Shown: positions 8,272 to 10,070 of the stretch, one piece after another
Layout: the number at the start of each line of letters is the position of its first letter
Position numbering within the stretch: position 1 is the stretch's first letter
NCBI GenBank assembly: GCA_030630685.1
Contig: DAOVMN010000047.1
Span: forward strand, 1 to 10,070
Length of the DNA stretch: 10,070 nt
Reading direction: 5' to 3'
From: Thermoplasmata archaeon
Lineage (GTDB): Archaea; Thermoplasmatota; DAOVMN01
Made by a program: the position numbers and the translations under genes
Notes under the pieces: generated by a model
What the model was told of the DNA's origin: nothing
Seen by the model: only the letters and a program-made list of their open reading frames with translations
The model's database searches: none

Positions 8272-8526
8272 ATGCATCAAGAGTGCCCAATTCCTCCATT
8301 TTCCGGAATCCAGCCCCTTGTCCAAACTTCGAGCACCTGCGGTTCCATGGGGGGCGTTGCGAGTGCGGAGGTGTCCTGGGGGTTCTTTGAGGGAGAGGTC
8401 CCCCAGGGGTGGCGGAATGATTCCGTAACTGTTGTGGACGAAGGGATCAGGGAGACCGTCGATGACCTTATGTGCCATATGTTAAAGATTGGTAACTTTG
8501 TATCCAGAAGGTGTTTCTGTGGATAA
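8272..8526 (+). CDS. Small ORF, probably the truncated start of a divergent gene
   Basis: This 84-residue frame begins at an ATG placed correctly for leaderless transcription from the TATA-like box at 8240-8247. I do not recognise the product. From about residue 45 it reads like genuine coding sequence: GC-rich third positions, purine-rich first positions and a helical stretch VVDEGIRETVDDLMCHML (about residues 54-71). After about 8480 the DNA turns sharply AT-rich and the last 15 or so residues look non-native, ending FVSRRCFCG. The reading I favour is the 5' part of a gene whose 3' part was replaced by foreign AT-rich DNA. Alternatively it is a chance open frame in the intergenic region. 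It has no signal peptide or membrane helix. Confidence 0.35.
   Translation: MHQECPIPPFSGIQPLVQTSSTCGSMGGVASAEVSWGFFEGEVPQGWRNDSVTVVDEGIRETVDDLMCHMLKIGNFVSRRCFCG
8375..8407. other. GC-rich 8-bp inverted repeat
   Basis: CCTGGGGG (8375-8382) and CCCCCAGG (8400-8407) are perfect inverted copies around a 17-nt spacer and could form a stable stem-loop in RNA. No T-tract follows, so it is not a classical terminator. It lies inside the small rightward ORF and may be coincidental. Confidence 0.3.
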
Positions 8527-8812
8527 AGTAAAAGGCAAATTGTTGTATTTATCTGAAAATGATGAAATAGTAGATAAAGATAGAAGTGAGAGTTTAATAT
8601 TAAGGATCGGTGGTATTTTTGGAATCATATGTTTGTCTGCGTTGATTCTTATTTTTAAAGATAATATTGGAGCCATGATATTATTATTTATTGCACTATT
8701 TTTCCCAATTCTTTTTATTGTTTCTTCTTTCTTGTCTGATACCTTAAAATTATATGAAAAAGGGATAACACTGCCATTTCGCTCATTAAAAAATTTTCGG
8801 TCGTGTCCCTAA
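8489..8812 (+). pseudogene. AT-rich two-helix membrane-protein fragment cut by IS1-type insertion
   Basis: This open frame has 107 codons, of which about 103 (to roughly 8798) are host sequence; the last few codons and the TAA are supplied by the left end of the IS1-type element. The DNA from 8481 to 8798 is about 28% GC, against about 58% just upstream. The product has a charged N-terminal stretch, two strong membrane helices (about residues 37-56 and 60-82), then LKLYEKGITLPFRS (86-99). That motif resembles the first strands of the PH-like domains that follow two helices in many prokaryotic membrane proteins; this is an inference from pattern. The beginning is also doubtful: only a TTG is available after an in-frame TAA at 8483, with no clear promoter or Shine-Dalgarno. 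It is probably damaged at both ends. Confidence 0.55.
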
Positions 8813-8864
8813 TTGACTGAAAAGATAATAAAGTATCACCATATTCCAGTGCTTGGGGATACGG

Positions 8865-9296
8865 ATGACACAAAACACAGACGCACTATGGTGCTGGAAT
8901 GAAGATTGCCCCGACTATGGGGTAAAAGACAAAGGGAACATTGTTCCCAAAGAATATTCAGGCAAACATGGTAATGTGCTCTATCGTTGCAGAACATGTG
9001 GTAGTTGTTTCAGTGAGACACATGGGACTCCATTCTTTGGTCTGAAAACACCCAAAAAAGAAATTATAAGGGTACTTGCGATGCTGCCGGAGAAAGGAAG
9101 TATTCGCGGATTAGCCCGTGCAACTGGATACGATAAGGACACTATTTGCGCTTGGATCCGACGTGCTGGTGAACACACAAAACAGGTGAACGAATACTTC
9201 ATGCGAGACCTTCACTTGAATGCTGTTCAGGTGGATGAAATCTGGGCATATATAAAAAAAAGAAAAAAAACGTCAAACCTAACGAAGAAGGGGTAG
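8865..9296 (+). CDS. IS1-family transposase, N-terminal part (insA-like: zinc finger, HTH, first catalytic Asp)
   Basis: The frame has 143 codons from the ATG at 8865; an in-frame TTG at 8853 is less likely. A zinc-finger-like pair is visible at C10/C15 and C42/C45 (CWNEDC and CRTC), followed by the GTPFFGL segment. A helix-turn-helix for terminal-repeat binding lies at about 78-105 (GSIRGLARATGYDKDTI). VQVDEIWAY at 121-129 supplies the first Asp (D124) of the IS1-type DDE catalytic centre. The rest of the catalytic domain lies in the -1 frame, reached at A-rich slippery sites just after this motif. Without frameshifting, translation ends at 9296 and yields an InsA-like DNA-binding protein, which in IS1 acts as a repressor of transposition. 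Confidence 0.85.
   Translation: MTQNTDALWCWNEDCPDYGVKDKGNIVPKEYSGKHGNVLYRCRTCGSCFSETHGTPFFGLKTPKKEIIRVLAMLPEKGSIRGLARATGYDKDTICAWIRRAGEHTKQVNEYFMRDLHLNAVQVDEIWAYIKKRKKTSNLTKKG
9254..9271 (+). promoter_or_regulatory. Double A-rich slippery site for -1 frameshift in the transposase
   Basis: Two runs of eight A (9254-9261 and 9263-9270) are separated by one G. Each gives an in-phase A AAA AAA heptamer (9254-9260 and 9263-9269) in the insA-like frame. A -1 slip at either one enters the frame encoding NVKPNEEGVGDYY and the rest of the catalytic domain. IS1 makes its active transposase by -1 slippage at an A-rich heptamer, so this is likely programmed rather than a mutation. Confidence 0.7.
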
Positions 9297-9874
9297 GGGA
9301 TTACTATTCATTGACAGCGATAGACAGAGATTCCCGGCTATTTATCAGCCACAAAGAAGGCCCAAGAGATTCGGATAACTCCGAAGCTCTTTTCATGGAT
9401 ATCGAGAAGAAGAGAGACAGTGATAGTCCACTTCCGATATTTGTATCAGACGATTGGGATTCTTTTGAGGAAGGTCTTCGTCGGGTTTACAGCATAACTG
9501 AAATACCGGCCTACTGTGGGAGAGGGCGTCCTCCAAAACCTCGATTGGTTCCTCACCCTGATCTGAAATACGCACAGGTTATTAAAAAAAAGAGGAAAAA
9601 CCGGGTGGTGGAAACCCTTGGAAGAGTGGTCTATGGAGATGAGGACGAGGTGCGAAGGGCATTAGGTGTGGATGAGAACGGAGTAATTTCTACCTCCTAT
9701 GTGGAACGGCTGAATCTCACTATTCGTAATTCGTTGGCACGGTTTATCAGAAAAGGCATGAATTTCAGTAAGGACCAGTATGTCCACAGAAGGGTGATGG
9801 ATTTTTATCAAGGATGGTACAACTTCTGTGTAAGAGTTCAGCCATGTGAAGTTTCTAATATCTTGGGCCCATAA
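9269..9874 (+). pseudogene. IS1-family transposase, catalytic part (insB-like), C-terminus truncated
   Basis: Read after the -1 shift, this frame continues the DDE domain. YYSLTAIDRDSRLFI forms the strand after the first Asp. FVSDDWDSF carries the second Asp (about residue 196 of the fused protein) and STSYVERLNLTIRNSLARF the catalytic Glu (about 281). The fused product would be about 336 residues. Related IS1-type transposases continue YNFC with (R/K)PH and some tens of further residues. Here YNFC (9818-9829) is followed by VRVQPCEVSNILGP and a stop, and that tail is read from DNA antisense to the neighbouring IS66-type gene. The C-terminus is therefore judged lost near 9830. Catalytic residues are intact, but activity is doubtful without the right terminal repeat. 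Confidence 0.75.
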
Positions 9875-10070
9875 TCCAAAATATTCTCACCTTTTTGGTG
9901 GATCGTATGCAGAACACTTGTCAAAATTCCATAGATTTTAGCCCCCTTTTCAGATTTACTCCCACCGCTGATCTTTCTTGCAACAACACTGTGCCGAATT
10001 CCTCGCTCGGCACGATTATTTGTAGAATCAACATTGGGATTTCTTACGAATTCAAACAAATTATCTTTTC
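9838..10070 (-). CDS. IS66-family transposase, C-terminal end (partial, enters from right edge)
   Basis: An open frame enters from the right edge and stops at 9838-9840; about 76 residues are visible. The core VDSTNNRAERGIRHSVVARK, followed by ISGGSKSEKGAKIYGILTSV, is the hallmark C-terminal part of IS66 TnpC transposases. NNRAER carries the third acidic residue of the DDE site, and RKISGGSKSE is the characteristic motif after it. The last residues (NILDYGPKILETSHG) may include readthrough into the abutting IS1 remnant, which it overlaps by 37 bases tail to tail. The catalytic Asp residues, zinc-finger region and any TnpA/TnpB partners would lie beyond the window. No IS66 terminal repeat is seen after the stop, so this end of the element appears lost. 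Confidence 0.8.
   Translation of the reverse strand, partial: KDNLFEFVRNPNVDSTNNRAERGIRHSVVARKISGGSKSEKGAKIYGILTSVLHTIHQKGENILDYGPKILETSHG

Larger units (their letters stand above)
8799..9830 (+). mobile_element. IS1-family insertion sequence, right end lost
   Basis: The left end is placed at 8799, where the AT-rich host frame gives way to GGTCGTGTCCCTAATTGACT, a GGT-initial terminus as in IS1-family inverted repeats. The transposase starts about 65 bp inside. No matching inverted repeat can be found on the right: transposase coding breaks off near 9830 and is followed by an IS66-type gene in the opposite direction. A target duplication cannot be tested because the right end is missing. The element is probably unable to move by itself. 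Confidence 0.65.

Noticed and set aside
8263..8478. Leftward 71-codon open frame opposite the small rightward ORF
   Set aside because: Proline/histidine-rich translation, no promoter or ribosome-binding site, and the opposite strand shows better codon-position bias.
8853..8864. TTG start of the IS1-type transposase at 8853
   Set aside because: The ATG four codons later at 8865 gives the expected short lead-in to the zinc-finger cysteines.
1..10070. CRISPR array, tRNA or rRNA gene
   Set aside because: No regularly spaced direct repeats and no cloverleaf or ribosomal RNA signatures were seen by eye on either strand.

Overview
The window looks like archaeal chromosomal DNA, probably from a Thermoplasmatota-like (euryarchaeal) lineage. 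Three things point this way: BRE/TATA-type promoters placed for leaderless transcription, very large exported proteins built from repeated Ig-like beta-sandwich modules with many N-x-S/T sequons, and an IS1-type transposon. The lineage is an inference from style, because no rRNA or marker gene is present.

Positions 1-8096 (minus strand) hold one tightly packed operon read right to left. The first gene (8096 to 4434) and second gene (4441 to 398) encode two giant membrane-anchored surface proteins of about 1220 and 1347 residues. They are colinear tandem paralogues: an N-terminal signal/anchor helix, about seven Ig-like modules, a CARDB-like juxtamembrane module, then a multi-pass membrane domain (about 5 versus about 9 helices) and a short cytoplasmic tail. 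The third gene (401 to beyond the left edge) encodes a soluble, helical, TPR-like protein and is cut by the window edge. The genes overlap by 8 and 4 bases. Both downstream starts have GGAGG exactly 7 nt before ATG. The first gene has no Shine-Dalgarno but has a TTTAAATA box centred about 27 nt before its best ATG, so it is probably leaderless. A plausible reading is that two extracellular stalks are anchored in one membrane complex with a cytoplasmic helical partner. The function is unknown.

Positions 8097-8271 form a divergent promoter region. A second TATA-like box faces right, about 28 nt before the ATG of a small 84-residue ORF (8272-8526). That ORF looks like coding sequence up to about 8480, where the GC content drops from about 58% to about 28%.

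Positions 8481-10070 are a mobile-element graveyard. An AT-rich two-helix membrane-protein fragment (8489-8798) is cut by the left end of an IS1-family element (about 8799). The element carries an insA/insB-like transposase in two frames joined by A-rich slippery sites (-1 frameshift). Its C-terminus is lost just after the YNFC motif (about 9830), where it runs into the convergent 3' end of an IS66-type transposase entering from the right edge. No CRISPR array, tRNA or rRNA was seen.
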